Shown: positions 40,537 through 48,240 of the stretch, one piece after another
How the letters are laid out: each line of letters opens with the position of its first letter
Position numbering within the stretch: the first letter of the stretch is position 1
NCBI RefSeq assembly: GCF_003001935.1
Contig: NZ_PVNG01000016.1
Coordinates: 186,001 to 250,000, forward strand
From: Nonomuraea fuscirosea
Lineage (GTDB): Bacteria > Actinomycetota > Actinomycetes > Streptosporangiales > Streptosporangiaceae
Direction: 5' to 3'
DNA: 64,000 nucleotides
Program-made: the position numbers and the translations under genes
The notes under the pieces: generated by a model
What the model was told of the DNA's origin: nothing
Databases searched by the model: none
What the model saw: only the letters and a program-made list of their open reading frames with translations

Positions 40537-41790
40537 ATGTCTGACGTAACCGCCGCCAGTTCGCGGAGACTTCCCTGGCCGGCGCTGCTGGCGCTCTTCG
40601 CGGCGGCGTTCACGGCCGTGATGACCGAGCTGCTGCCCGCCGGGCTGCTGCCGGGGATCGCGGGCGCGCTCGGCGTGCCGGAGGGCCGCGCCGGGTTCCT
40701 GGTGACGGCGTACGCGGTGGCGTCGTTCGTGTCGGCCGTCCCCGTGACGGCGCTCCTGCGCGGCTGCAACCGGCGTCCCGTGCTGGTGGGGACGCTCGCC
40801 GGGTTCGCCGTGCTGAACGGGGTGACCGCGCTCTCCTCCTCCTACCCGCTCACCTTCGCGGCCCGGATCCTGGCCGGGGTCATGGGCGGCGTCCTGTGGG
40901 CGATGCTGGTCGGCTACGCGGCCAGGATGGTGCCCGAGGAGCGGCGGGGGCGGGCGATCGCGATCGTCTCCGCGGGCATCACGGTCGCGCTGTGCGCCGG
41001 GATCCCGGCGGGAGCGGCGCTGGCGGCGGTGGCCGGATGGCGCGCGGCCTTCGGCGGCCTGGCCGTGGCCGCCGTCGTCCTGATCGCGTGGGTGCTGTGG
41101 CGGGTGCCGGACTTCCCCGGCGAGCCCGCCGCGGCGCGGGTGCCGCTGCGGCGGGTGGTCGTCCTCCCCGGTGTACGCGTCGCGCTCGGCGTGACCCTGC
41201 TGACGCTGCTCGGGCACCAGGCGGTCTACACCTACCTGGCGCCGCTGGCGCAGGCGTCGGGAGGCGGGCCGGCCGGCCTGGTGCTGCTGGTGTTCGGGGC
41301 CGGGACGGTGGCCGGCATCTGGGCGGTCGGCGCCGTCATCGACCGGTACGCGCGCCGCACCCTCATCGCGGCGCTGGCCGCCGTGGCGACGGCGATGGCC
41401 CTGCTCGGGACGTCGGGCTGGGTGCCTGGCGGAGCCGGCGGCGTGGTCCTGGCCGCCGCCGGGCTGTGGGGGGCGGCGTTCGGCGGCGTGCCGACGTTGC
41501 TGCAGACGGCGCTGGTGGACGCGGCCGGCGCCGCCAACGCCGACGTGGCCACCTCGCTGCAGACGACCGTCTACAACGCCGGCATCGCCGCGGGCTCGCT
41601 GGCCGGCGGGGTGGTGCTGGAGAGCGCCGGAGCCGGGGCGCTGCCGTGGACGGCGTTCCCGGTGGTGGCGGTGGCCCTGACGATCGTCGTGGCGGCCCGG
41701 CGGCACGCCTTTCCCGGACGGGCCGCCAGTGCGCGCCACCGCGACCTGCCCGGGCAGCCGGCGCAGGCACTGCGCGGGGCCGTGCGCTGA
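40537..41790 (+). CDS. MFS (DHA1/AraJ-like) efflux transporter
   Basis: 417 residues with 12 predicted membrane helices. The opening ALFAAAFTAVMTELLPAGLL is the E-L-L-P-A-G motif of DHA1 family members such as AraJ, and the loop YAARMVPEERRGRAIAIVSA is MFS motif A-like. Likely exports a drug or sugar-like compound that the divergent MerR senses. The ATG appears leaderless. Confidence 0.85.
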   Translation: MSDVTAASSRRLPWPALLALFAAAFTAVMTELLPAGLLPGIAGALGVPEGRAGFLVTAYAVASFVSAVPVTALLRGCNRRPVLVGTLAGFAVLNGVTALSSSYPLTFAARILAGVMGGVLWAMLVGYAARMVPEERRGRAIAIVSAGITVALCAGIPAGAALAAVAGWRAAFGGLAVAAVVLIAWVLWRVPDFPGEPAAARVPLRRVVVLPGVRVALGVTLLTLLGHQAVYTYLAPLAQASGGGPAGLVLLVFGAGTVAGIWAVGAVIDRYARRTLIAALAAVATAMALLGTSGWVPGGAGGVVLAAAGLWGAAFGGVPTLLQTALVDAAGAANADVATSLQTTVYNAGIAAGSLAGGVVLESAGAGALPWTAFPVVAVALTIVVAARRHAFPGRAASARHRDLPGQPAQALRGAVR

Positions 41791-41803
41791 CGGCCGGTGG
41801 GTG

Positions 41804-43423
41804 TCAGAGGCCGTGCCGCGCGAGGGGCTCGACCAGCTCATGCTCCTCGTACGACAGATGCGACAGAAGGGTGTCGGTGAGCAGGTCCACCGCGCCGCGC
41901 AGGTCGGCCAGGCCCGCCGGATCGGTGACGAAGGCGACCAGGGCGCGATCGACGCGTTCGAGGACCTTGTGGATGGCCTGGTGCTCCTCCCGCAGGCGGT
42001 CGAGCACCGGGGCGAGGCCGGGCTCCACCCGGCGCAGGTGCGGGAAGAGCATGGCGTCCTCGGCCGAATGGTGCATCGTCACCAGGCGGCAGTAGGACTC
42101 GCAGTAGGCGCCGAGCGTCCAGTTGTTCTGGCGCATGGTCATGGTGCTGATGTGGTCGCGGGCCGCACCCGCGTCCAGCGTTCCGGCGGCGACCTGGTCG
42201 GCCAGGTCGCGCAGCTGGGCCAGCTCGGCGCGCAGGTGGTCGTGCACGTCGATCAGGTGCCGTCCGGCGGCCTGCTCCCTGGGGGAGTAGCGGCGGTGCG
42301 GGTCGGGGGCCGGGCCGGCGGGGCGGGTGGACTCGTCCCAGACCCGGACGGAGCTGAGCCGCACCCCGTCGTCCGGCGTCGGCACGGCGGCCAGCGGCGC
42401 CCCTCCCGTCCGCGCGGACGGCGGCGGCTTTCCCGGTTCTGCGGGCATCGGTGACCTTCCTGCTGAGGCGGGGGCACGCTCGGAGGCGGCGGAGTGGCGT
42501 TCGGGCGTGGTGGGTGCGCGTTCGGAGGTGGCTGGGTGGCGTTCCAGTGTGGCAGGGGGCTCGGGTACGGCGGGGGAGCGGCCGGCGGCGACCAGGGCGC
42601 GGACGGCGGGCGCCGTCTCGGCGGCGAAGCGTTCGACGGTGCGCGCGTCGCGCGCCGTCAGGATGAAGACGCTGACGCCGTGGTCGAGGGCGAGCTCGGC
42701 GAGCTCCTCCGGCGCCCGCTCGCGGTCCAGGTTGAGCAGGCGGCGGATGGCGGCGGGCGAGCGGCCCGCCTCGGCGGCCGCCTCGTCGATGACCGCGTTG
42801 CCCGCCCCGAGCTCGGCGAAGGACCGGTAGCGGGGCAGGGACGGCAGCCAGCCGTCGGCGAGCCGGCCGGTGAGGCGGAGCATGCGCGGCTTGTACGCGC
42901 CGAGCCAGACGCCGATGTCGTGCGCCGGTCGCGGCCCCCGTGGCGCGTCCTCCACCCGGTAGTGCTCGCCGAGGTGCCGGATGCCGCCGGGAGCGTCGGT
43001 GTCCCAGGCGGCGCGGATGATCGCGATGCCCTCCTCCAGCGCGTCCACGGCCTGGCCAGGGGTGAGACGGGGCGCGCCCATGGAGGCGATGGCGTCCCAG
43101 TAGCCGCCCGTGCCGAGGGCCAGCTCGAACCGGCCATGGCTGAGCAGGTCCAGGCTCGCGGCGGCCTGGGCGAGCATCGCGGGCGGCCGGAGCGGCAGCG
43201 GGTGCACGTTGCCGGCCAGCCTGATGGTCTCGGTGGCGGCGGCCACGTAGCCGAGCAGGGTCCAGGTGTCGAGCAGGGCCGGCTGATAGGGGTGGTCCTG
43301 GAAGGAGACGAGGTCGAGTCCGGCGCGCTCGGCGAGCCGGGCGAGGGCTACGACGCCGTCCGCCTCCTGCGCGGACGGCACCACGCTGACGCTGAAGAGC
43401 AGGTCGTGGCCGTAGTCGGGCAT
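41804..43423 (-). CDS. LLM oxidoreductase fused to a hemerythrin-like domain
   Basis: 539 residues. Residues 1-290 form a luciferase-like F420/flavin barrel (LDLVSFQDHPYQPALLDTWT; HGRFELALGTGGYWDAIASM). A Pro/Ala/Ser/Glu-rich linker with repeats of the type ERHPATSERAPTTP (about 290-330) leads to a hemerythrin domain (about 375-539): VHDHLRAEL, MHHSAEDAMLFPHL, EEHQAIHKV, and SYEEHELVEPLARHG, carrying the His/Glu set for a di-iron site. CAGGAG lies 7 nt before ATG. Divergent from marR. Perhaps oxygen or NO sensing coupled to flavin chemistry (inference). Confidence 0.85.
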   Translation of the reverse strand: MPDYGHDLLFSVSVVPSAQEADGVVALARLAERAGLDLVSFQDHPYQPALLDTWTLLGYVAAATETIRLAGNVHPLPLRPPAMLAQAAASLDLLSHGRFELALGTGGYWDAIASMGAPRLTPGQAVDALEEGIAIIRAAWDTDAPGGIRHLGEHYRVEDAPRGPRPAHDIGVWLGAYKPRMLRLTGRLADGWLPSLPRYRSFAELGAGNAVIDEAAAEAGRSPAAIRRLLNLDRERAPEELAELALDHGVSVFILTARDARTVERFAAETAPAVRALVAAGRSPAVPEPPATLERHPATSERAPTTPERHSAASERAPASAGRSPMPAEPGKPPPSARTGGAPLAAVPTPDDGVRLSSVRVWDESTRPAGPAPDPHRRYSPREQAAGRHLIDVHDHLRAELAQLRDLADQVAAGTLDAGAARDHISTMTMRQNNWTLGAYCESYCRLVTMHHSAEDAMLFPHLRRVEPGLAPVLDRLREEHQAIHKVLERVDRALVAFVTDPAGLADLRGAVDLLTDTLLSHLSYEEHELVEPLARHGL

Positions 43424-43444
43424 GGAAGGGCTCCTGTGGCCGAG

Positions 43445-43519
43445 ACTATAGTTGGCATTACGAACAGTTGGTGATGCGAAGGAAAGTAGTTCGTTTTACG
43501 AACTTTTGTCAACTAGACT
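43445..43519. promoter_or_regulatory. Divergent promoter region with MarR operator
   Basis: Perfect inverted repeat AGTTCGT, TTT, ACGAACT at 43488-43504; its half TTACGAAC recurs at 43458-43465. Leftward -10 TATAGT (43445-43450). Rightward -10 TAGACT (43514-43519), 6 nt before the GTG of marR, so that message looks leaderless. One site could repress both genes. Confidence 0.62.
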
Positions 43520-43525
43520 CGGCCC

Positions 43526-43972
43526 GTGGTCACGACGAAAGAGCCGACGCTGTCCTTCACCTCCGCGCTGGTCCGGCTCGCGCACCTGGTGCAGCAGGTC
43601 TTCGGCGAGGTCAGCCGCGAGCACGACCTGACGCCGCAGCAGGCGCAGCTGCTCTGCCTGCTCGTGGGCGGGCCGGTGGGCATGGGCGAGCTGAGCCGTG
43701 CGCTGCACCTGGAGAAGTCGAGCCTGACCGGGCTCGTGGACCGGGCCGCGAAACGCGGGCTCGTCCGGCGTACCCGCTCCTCCCACGACCGCCGCGCCTG
43801 CCTCATCGAGCTGACCGGCGAGGGGCAGCGGATGGGCGAGCTGGCGCACGAAGGGGTGGCGGCGCGGCTGGAGACGCTGGCGGGCGACCTTCCCGCCGGT
43901 CACCGCGACTTGCTGGCCTCAGCCGTCGAGACCCTCCTGTCGCGGCACACGGCCGGCCCGCCGCGGGCGTGA
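43526..43972 (+). CDS. MarR-family transcriptional regulator
   Basis: 148 residues with the winged helix at about 30-105: LTPQQAQLLCLLVGGPVGMG, LHLEKSSLTGLVDRAAKRGL, and the wing VRRTRSSHDRRACLIELT. Probably represses itself and the divergent LLM-hemerythrin gene through the site at 43488-43504. The stop codon lies in the first of two 48-bp repeats. Confidence 0.88.
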   Translation: MVTTKEPTLSFTSALVRLAHLVQQVFGEVSREHDLTPQQAQLLCLLVGGPVGMGELSRALHLEKSSLTGLVDRAAKRGLVRRTRSSHDRRACLIELTGEGQRMGELAHEGVAARLETLAGDLPAGHRDLLASAVETLLSRHTAGPPRA

Positions 43973-44050
43973 AACCGTTGGCCCGCGGTCTGCCGCGAAC
44001 CCGGCCCGCCGCGGGCGTGAAACCGTTTGCCTGCCGTCTGCCGCGAACCC
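43955..44050. repeat. 48-bp tandem repeat at the marR 3' end
   Basis: Units 43955-44002 and 44003-44050, with a partial third. Unit 1 contains the marR stop codon. The core CGCGGGCGTGAAACCG recurs in altered form at 47297-47319 (CGCGGGCGTAAACCGG), suggesting a short dispersed element. Confidence 0.85.
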
Positions 44051-44110
44051 GGCTCGCCGAGCGATTCGCGTGGATAGGGTGGAGCTCCCACCTCCGCGAA
44101 GGACGGCGCC

Positions 44111-44368
44111 ATGGCCGAGATGATCGAGGTACACACGAATGTCGAGGGTGAGGACCGGGCCGTCGACCTGGCCCACGACCTCCTCAGCACCGGACTCGCC
44201 GTCTCGATCGACCTCGCGCCCGTCGCCGGATCGGGGAGCGAGGGCGGCGGCATGTGGAAGATCTCCGTCCTGACCACCGGTGACCTGCTGGCCGCCGTGG
44301 AGGAGCAGTTCGGCCGGGCGCACGGTGGCGCCGTGCCGTCGGTCCTCACGTTCCCGGGCGCCGGCTAG
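44111..44368 (+). CDS. Small CutA-like protein
   Basis: 85 residues. The order IEVHTNV, RAVDLAHDLLSTGLAVSIDL, MWKISVLTTGDLLAAVEEQF and VPSVLTFPGAG follows the CutA1 ferredoxin-like fold (T-x-x; L-A-x-x-L-x-x-x-x-L-A; W-x-K; P-x-x-L-x-x-P). The Cys and extra aromatic residues used in metal binding are absent and it ends early, so it is a diverged family member. No operon partner. Confidence 0.5.
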   Translation: MAEMIEVHTNVEGEDRAVDLAHDLLSTGLAVSIDLAPVAGSGSEGGGMWKISVLTTGDLLAAVEEQFGRAHGGAVPSVLTFPGAG

Positions 44369-44431
44369 AGGTTCCCGAGAGGCTCGATCCGGGTTGGGCG
44401 GGGCCTGGGCTTCAGTAAACCCGGCCGCGCG

Positions 44432-45193
44432 TCATCGCGGCGTGTAGACGGTCAGGCGGAGACCGGGATCCTCGTTGGCCTGGAAGGTCGCGTAGTCGTA
44501 GGCGCGCCCGCCCAGCACCTTGCCGCCCGCGCCGCCCTGGGCGATGTCGTGGTGTTCCCACCAGCGGCCGAACTCGGGCGAGCCGCGCCGCAGCCTGGTG
44601 GCCAGGCCGGTGAAGGCCGCGTCGGGCGCCCACAGATCGAAGGCGGCGCGGAACTGGGCGGTGGCGTGCCGTGCCTGCTCGGCCCAGCCGTCGCCGAGCA
44701 GGTCGCGGGCCATCGGCGTGAGCAGCAGGTAGACCAGCACGTTGCGGTCGCCGGGCGGCAGCCGGTCGATCCCCGTGAACAGCTCGGCCGCGGCGGCGTT
44801 GACGGCCAGGACGTCCCAGCGGCGTCCGGTCAGGTAGGCGGGCCGGGCGAGGCCGTGCACCAGGCGGGCCGAGCCCTCCGGCGCCCGCTCCCTGACGAAC
44901 GCGGGCCGGGCCGGGCGGCGGGCCAGCGTGCGCAGGTGGGCGTGCTCGGTCTCGTCCAGGCGCAGCGCGCCGGCCAGGGCGTCGATCGTGGCAGTGGAGG
45001 GGGTGACGGCACGGCCCTGTTCGAGCCGTACGTACCAGTCGATGCCGATGTCCGCGAGCTCGGCCACCTCCTCCCGGCGCAGGCCCGCCGTACGGCGGCG
45101 CGGGCGCGGCGGCAGCCCCACCAGCTCGGGCGTCAGCCGTTCGCGCCTGGAGCGCAGGAAGTCACCGAGCGCACGGCCGGCCGGTGCGGTCAT
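44432..45193 (-). CDS. XRE-family regulator with MmyB-like ligand domain
   Basis: 253 residues. N-terminal helix-turn-helix (GLRREEVAELADIGIDWYVR then LEQGRAVTPSTATIDALAGA) and a C-terminal MmyB-like pocket domain (WDVLAVNAAAAELF). ATG 45193 has GGGGAGG 8 nt upstream. Divergent from an MDR oxidoreductase gene, which this protein class typically controls. Confidence 0.85.
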   Translation of the reverse strand: MTAPAGRALGDFLRSRRERLTPELVGLPPRPRRRTAGLRREEVAELADIGIDWYVRLEQGRAVTPSTATIDALAGALRLDETEHAHLRTLARRPARPAFVRERAPEGSARLVHGLARPAYLTGRRWDVLAVNAAAAELFTGIDRLPPGDRNVLVYLLLTPMARDLLGDGWAEQARHATAQFRAAFDLWAPDAAFTGLATRLRRGSPEFGRWWEHHDIAQGGAGGKVLGGRAYDYATFQANEDPGLRLTVYTPR

Positions 45194-45309
45194 GATCGCC
45201 GCCTCCCCGCAAGGTGGTATCGAGCTGTCCCATGACGATACCGGCCCTGGTTGCGCCACCCGCCGACGGCCAGGATGAAGCCCGCCGACGAGAGAGGAGC
45301 GTCACGATC

Positions 45310-46392
45310 ATGAAGGCGGCTGTGCTGACGGAGTTCGGGTCACCGTTGTCGATGAAGCGGGTGCCGGAGCCCGTGCTGGGCTCGGGCGAGGTGGTGGTGG
45401 ACGTCGTGGCGGCGCCGGTGCTGCCGTACGCGGCCGAGGTGTTCGCCGGAGCGCGGCGGTACCTGCTGACGCTGCCGGTGACGCCCGGCGCCGGGGCGGT
45501 CGGCCGGGTGCGCGCGTGCGGGCCCGACGCCACGAAGCTCGCCCCGGGCGACTGGGTGCTGTGCGATCCGACCGTACGCGCCCGCGACGACGCGCTGACC
45601 CCGGACATCACCTTGCAGGGCCTGAGCGCGCGCGGCGAGGGCGGGCTGCTCCTCCAGCGCCACTTCGGCCAGGGCTCCTTCGCCGAGCGCCTGCTCGTCC
45701 CCACGGAGAACGCCGTGCCGCTCGGCCCGCTCGACCCCGCCGAGGCGGGACGCTGGAGCGCGCTGTGCCTGTGTCTCGTCCCGTACGGCGGGCTGCTCGC
45801 GGGCGGACTCCAGCCGGGGGAGACGGTGCTGGTCAGCGGGGCGACCGGCAATTTCGGCGGTGCGGCGGTGGCGGTGGCGCTGGCCATGGGAGCCGCCCGC
45901 GTCATCGCTCCCGGCCGTAACGAGCGCGCGCTGGCCGCGCTGGAACGCCGGTTCGGTGAGCGGGCCGGCACCGTACGGCTCACCGGCGACGCCGACCAGG
46001 ACCGCGAGCGCATGGTCGCGGCGGCCGGCGGCGCCCCCGTGGACCTCGTGCTCGACCTCCTCCCGCCCCAGGCCGGGACGGTCCCCGTGCGGGCCGCCGC
46101 GATGACCGTGCGGGAGCGGGGCCGGGTCGTGCTCATGGGCGGCGTCGGCATGCTCGGCGGCGACGACCTGGCGCTGCCGTACCCGTGGCTCATGCGCAAC
46201 AGCGTCACGGTGCGCGGGCAGTGGATGTACCCGCGCGACGCCCCCGTCCGGCTGGCCGCCCTGGCCCGCAGCGGGCTGCTCGACCTCGGTCGGTTCGACG
46301 TCACCGAGTTCACGCTCGACGACGCGCCGGCGGCCGTGGCCCACGCCGCCGAGCACGCGGAACCGTTCCACCTGACCGTGATCCGCCCCTGA
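45310..46392 (+). CDS. MDR-family alcohol dehydrogenase-like protein
   Basis: 360 residues. GroES-like domain (TPGAGAVGRVRACGPDATKL, about 60-79) then cofactor domain with VLVSGATGNFGGAAVAVALA (about 175-195). The full set of catalytic zinc ligands is not obvious, so it may be a zinc-free reductase. ATG 45310 (MKAAVLTEFG) matches the family start; GAGAGGAG is 10 nt upstream. Divergent from the MmyB-type regulator. Confidence 0.83.
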   Translation: MKAAVLTEFGSPLSMKRVPEPVLGSGEVVVDVVAAPVLPYAAEVFAGARRYLLTLPVTPGAGAVGRVRACGPDATKLAPGDWVLCDPTVRARDDALTPDITLQGLSARGEGGLLLQRHFGQGSFAERLLVPTENAVPLGPLDPAEAGRWSALCLCLVPYGGLLAGGLQPGETVLVSGATGNFGGAAVAVALAMGAARVIAPGRNERALAALERRFGERAGTVRLTGDADQDRERMVAAAGGAPVDLVLDLLPPQAGTVPVRAAAMTVRERGRVVLMGGVGMLGGDDLALPYPWLMRNSVTVRGQWMYPRDAPVRLAALARSGLLDLGRFDVTEFTLDDAPAAVAHAAEHAEPFHLTVIRP

Positions 46393-46459
46393 GAGCTGGT
46401 GGCTCGTGACGGTGATTTGTCCGTGTCGGTGTCCTGGGCGGGCCGCACGGCCGGTTGAG

Positions 46460-46487
46460 CCGGAAATCGGGAAAGATCGGATTCCGG
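46460..46487. promoter_or_regulatory. Inverted repeat upstream of the prenyltransferase gene
   Basis: CCGGAAATC (46460-46468) and GGATTCCGG (46479-46487), one mismatch, 10-nt spacer, about 33 nt before the start. Possible operator or leader hairpin; weak evidence. Confidence 0.3.
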
Positions 46488-46519
46488 TCCGCCGGTGGGT
46501 CCATCCTTGAGGGATGCGG

Positions 46520-47290
46520 ATGACCGACCTCCTTCACCCCCTCTACGCCCGGCGCCTGCGGCGGCAGGTCATGACCGGCCCCCTGCCCCGCCACGTCGGC
46601 ATCATCACTGACGGCAACCGGCGCTGGGCCAGGCAGATGGGCATGGCCAACCCCAGCATCGGCCACAAGTACGGCGCCGAGCACATCGCCCACGTCCTGT
46701 CGTGGTGCGAGGGCCTGGGCATCGACCACGTGACCGTGTTCCTGTGCTCGACGGAGAACCTGCAGCGCCGCGGCGACGAGGAGGTGGCCACTCTGCTGCG
46801 CGTCATCGAGCAGCTGGTGGCCGACCACTTCGACCGTCCCGACGCCCGCTGGCAGGTCCACGTGGCCGGGATGCTCGACATGCTGCCCGACACCACCGCC
46901 CGCGCGCTGAAGAGCGCCGTCGAGGCGACCCGCGACTGCGCCACCGGCTTCCACCTCACCCTCGCCATCGGGTACGGCGGCCGCCAGGAGGTCGTCGAAG
47001 CGCTGCGCGAGCTGCTGTACGAGCGGGCCGAGCAGGGCCAGTCGATGGTGGAGCTGGCCGCGGCGCTGACGGTGGACGACATCGCCCCCCACCTCTACAC
47101 GGCCGGGCAGCCGGACCCCGACCTGGTCATCAGGACCAGCGGCGAGCAGCGCATGTCGAACTTCCTGCTCTGGCAGTCCGCCTACTCCGAGCTCTACTTC
47201 TGCGAGGCGTACTGGCCTGCGTTCCGCGAGATCGACTTTCTGCGCGCCCTGCGCAGCTTCTCCGCCCGGCAGCGGCGCTACGGCGGCTGA
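46520..47290 (+). CDS. Cis-prenyltransferase, short-chain type (Rv1086-like)
   Basis: Condenses isopentenyl diphosphate with an allylic diphosphate in cis. 256 residues. Motifs: IITDGNRRWARQMG (Asp essential, about 28), SWCEGLGIDHVTVFLCSTEN then LQRR, and RTSGEQRMSNFLLWQSAYSE. DGNRRWA with STENLQR matches Rv1086, a Z-farnesyl diphosphate synthase, rather than undecaprenyl synthases (DGNGRWA). GAGGG gives 6-nt spacing to ATG 46520; ATG 46514 is too close. No terpene partner genes adjoin. Confidence 0.88.
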   Translation: MTDLLHPLYARRLRRQVMTGPLPRHVGIITDGNRRWARQMGMANPSIGHKYGAEHIAHVLSWCEGLGIDHVTVFLCSTENLQRRGDEEVATLLRVIEQLVADHFDRPDARWQVHVAGMLDMLPDTTARALKSAVEATRDCATGFHLTLAIGYGGRQEVVEALRELLYERAEQGQSMVELAAALTVDDIAPHLYTAGQPDPDLVIRTSGEQRMSNFLLWQSAYSELYFCEAYWPAFREIDFLRALRSFSARQRRYGG

Positions 47291-47348
47291 CGGCGGCGCG
47301 GGCGTAAACCGGTTGCCCGGTGGCAGGGGCGGCTGGTGAGGTGTGCGG

Positions 47349-48119
47349 ATGAATTCTGAAGAGGTACTGGCGGCGTTCGACAGGGAGCTGCGGCGCGAGG
47401 CCGCGCCCGAGGGCGCCGGCAGCGTGGTGGAGCGGGACGGCGACGTCGTGCGCATGGTCGGGCCCGAGCACGGCTGGAACGGGATCATCTGGTCCGGCCT
47501 CGGCGACGCCGGCGCCGACGCGGCCATCGCCGAGCAGGTGCGCTACTTCGGCGCGCTGGGACGGCCGTTCGAGTGGAAGCTGTACGCCCACGACCGGCCA
47601 GCCGACCTCGACCGCCGCCTCCTGGCCGCCGGCTTCACCCCGGAACCGGCCGAGACGCTCATGGTCGCCGAAGCCGCCGGCATCGCTGCGGAGCCCGACG
47701 CGGTGCCGGCGGGCGTGCGGCTGGTCCCCGTCACCGGTCAGGACGGCGTCGACCTGCTGGCCGACGTGCACGACCTCGCCTTCGACGCCGTCCACGAGCA
47801 CCTCAGAAAGGCCCTGCCGGCCCAGCTCGCCGCCGGGACCGTCATCGCCGTCGTCGCCATGGCCGGCGACACGCCGATCAGTGCGGCCCGCATGGACCTG
47901 CACCCCGGCACCGCGTTCGCCAGCCTGTGGGGCGGCGGCACCGTGCCGGGCTGGCGGGGGAAGGGCGTCTACCGGGCGCTCGTGGCCTACCGGGCCCGCG
48001 AGGCGGTCGCGCGCGGTTACCGCTACCTCCAGGTGGACGCCTCCGACCAGAGCCGGCCGATCCTGGAACGTCTGGGCTTCGCATCGCTGACCACGACGAC
48101 GCCGTACGCCCATCCGTGA
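47349..48119 (+). CDS. GNAT-family N-acetyltransferase
   Basis: 256 residues. An N-terminal half of about 130 residues precedes the GNAT core, which has SLWGGGTVPGWRGKGVYRAL (acetyl-CoA loop, about 200-220) and ILERLGFASLTTTTPY at the end. ATG 47349 has GAGG 7 nt upstream; an in-frame GTG lies 6 bp before. A 35-bp-period repeat begins at its stop. Confidence 0.83.
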   Translation: MNSEEVLAAFDRELRREAAPEGAGSVVERDGDVVRMVGPEHGWNGIIWSGLGDAGADAAIAEQVRYFGALGRPFEWKLYAHDRPADLDRRLLAAGFTPEPAETLMVAEAAGIAAEPDAVPAGVRLVPVTGQDGVDLLADVHDLAFDAVHEHLRKALPAQLAAGTVIAVVAMAGDTPISAARMDLHPGTAFASLWGGGTVPGWRGKGVYRALVAYRAREAVARGYRYLQVDASDQSRPILERLGFASLTTTTPYAHP

Positions 48120-48188
48120 GTACGCTGGCGAGCGACCCTACCCGTCACCCGCCAGTACGCTGGTGAGCCGCGCCACCCGTTGACCCCG
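48119..48188. repeat. 35-bp-period duplication after the GNAT gene
   Basis: AGTACGCTGGCGAGC at 48119 recurs as AGTACGCTGGTGAGC at 48154. The first copy begins at the last base of the stop codon. Further short ACCCGTT-like copies follow up to about 48210. Confidence 0.65.
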
Positions 48189-48240
48189 CTTACCCGTTCA
48201 CCCCCTTCACCCTCCTTGACCCGTTTAGGAGACCATCGCG

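Noticed and set aside
39484..41841. A long leftward frame through the MFS gene into the GNAT gene
   Set aside because: Only the last 206 codons resemble a protein; the rest is antisense to a complete 12-helix transporter and the MerR gene.
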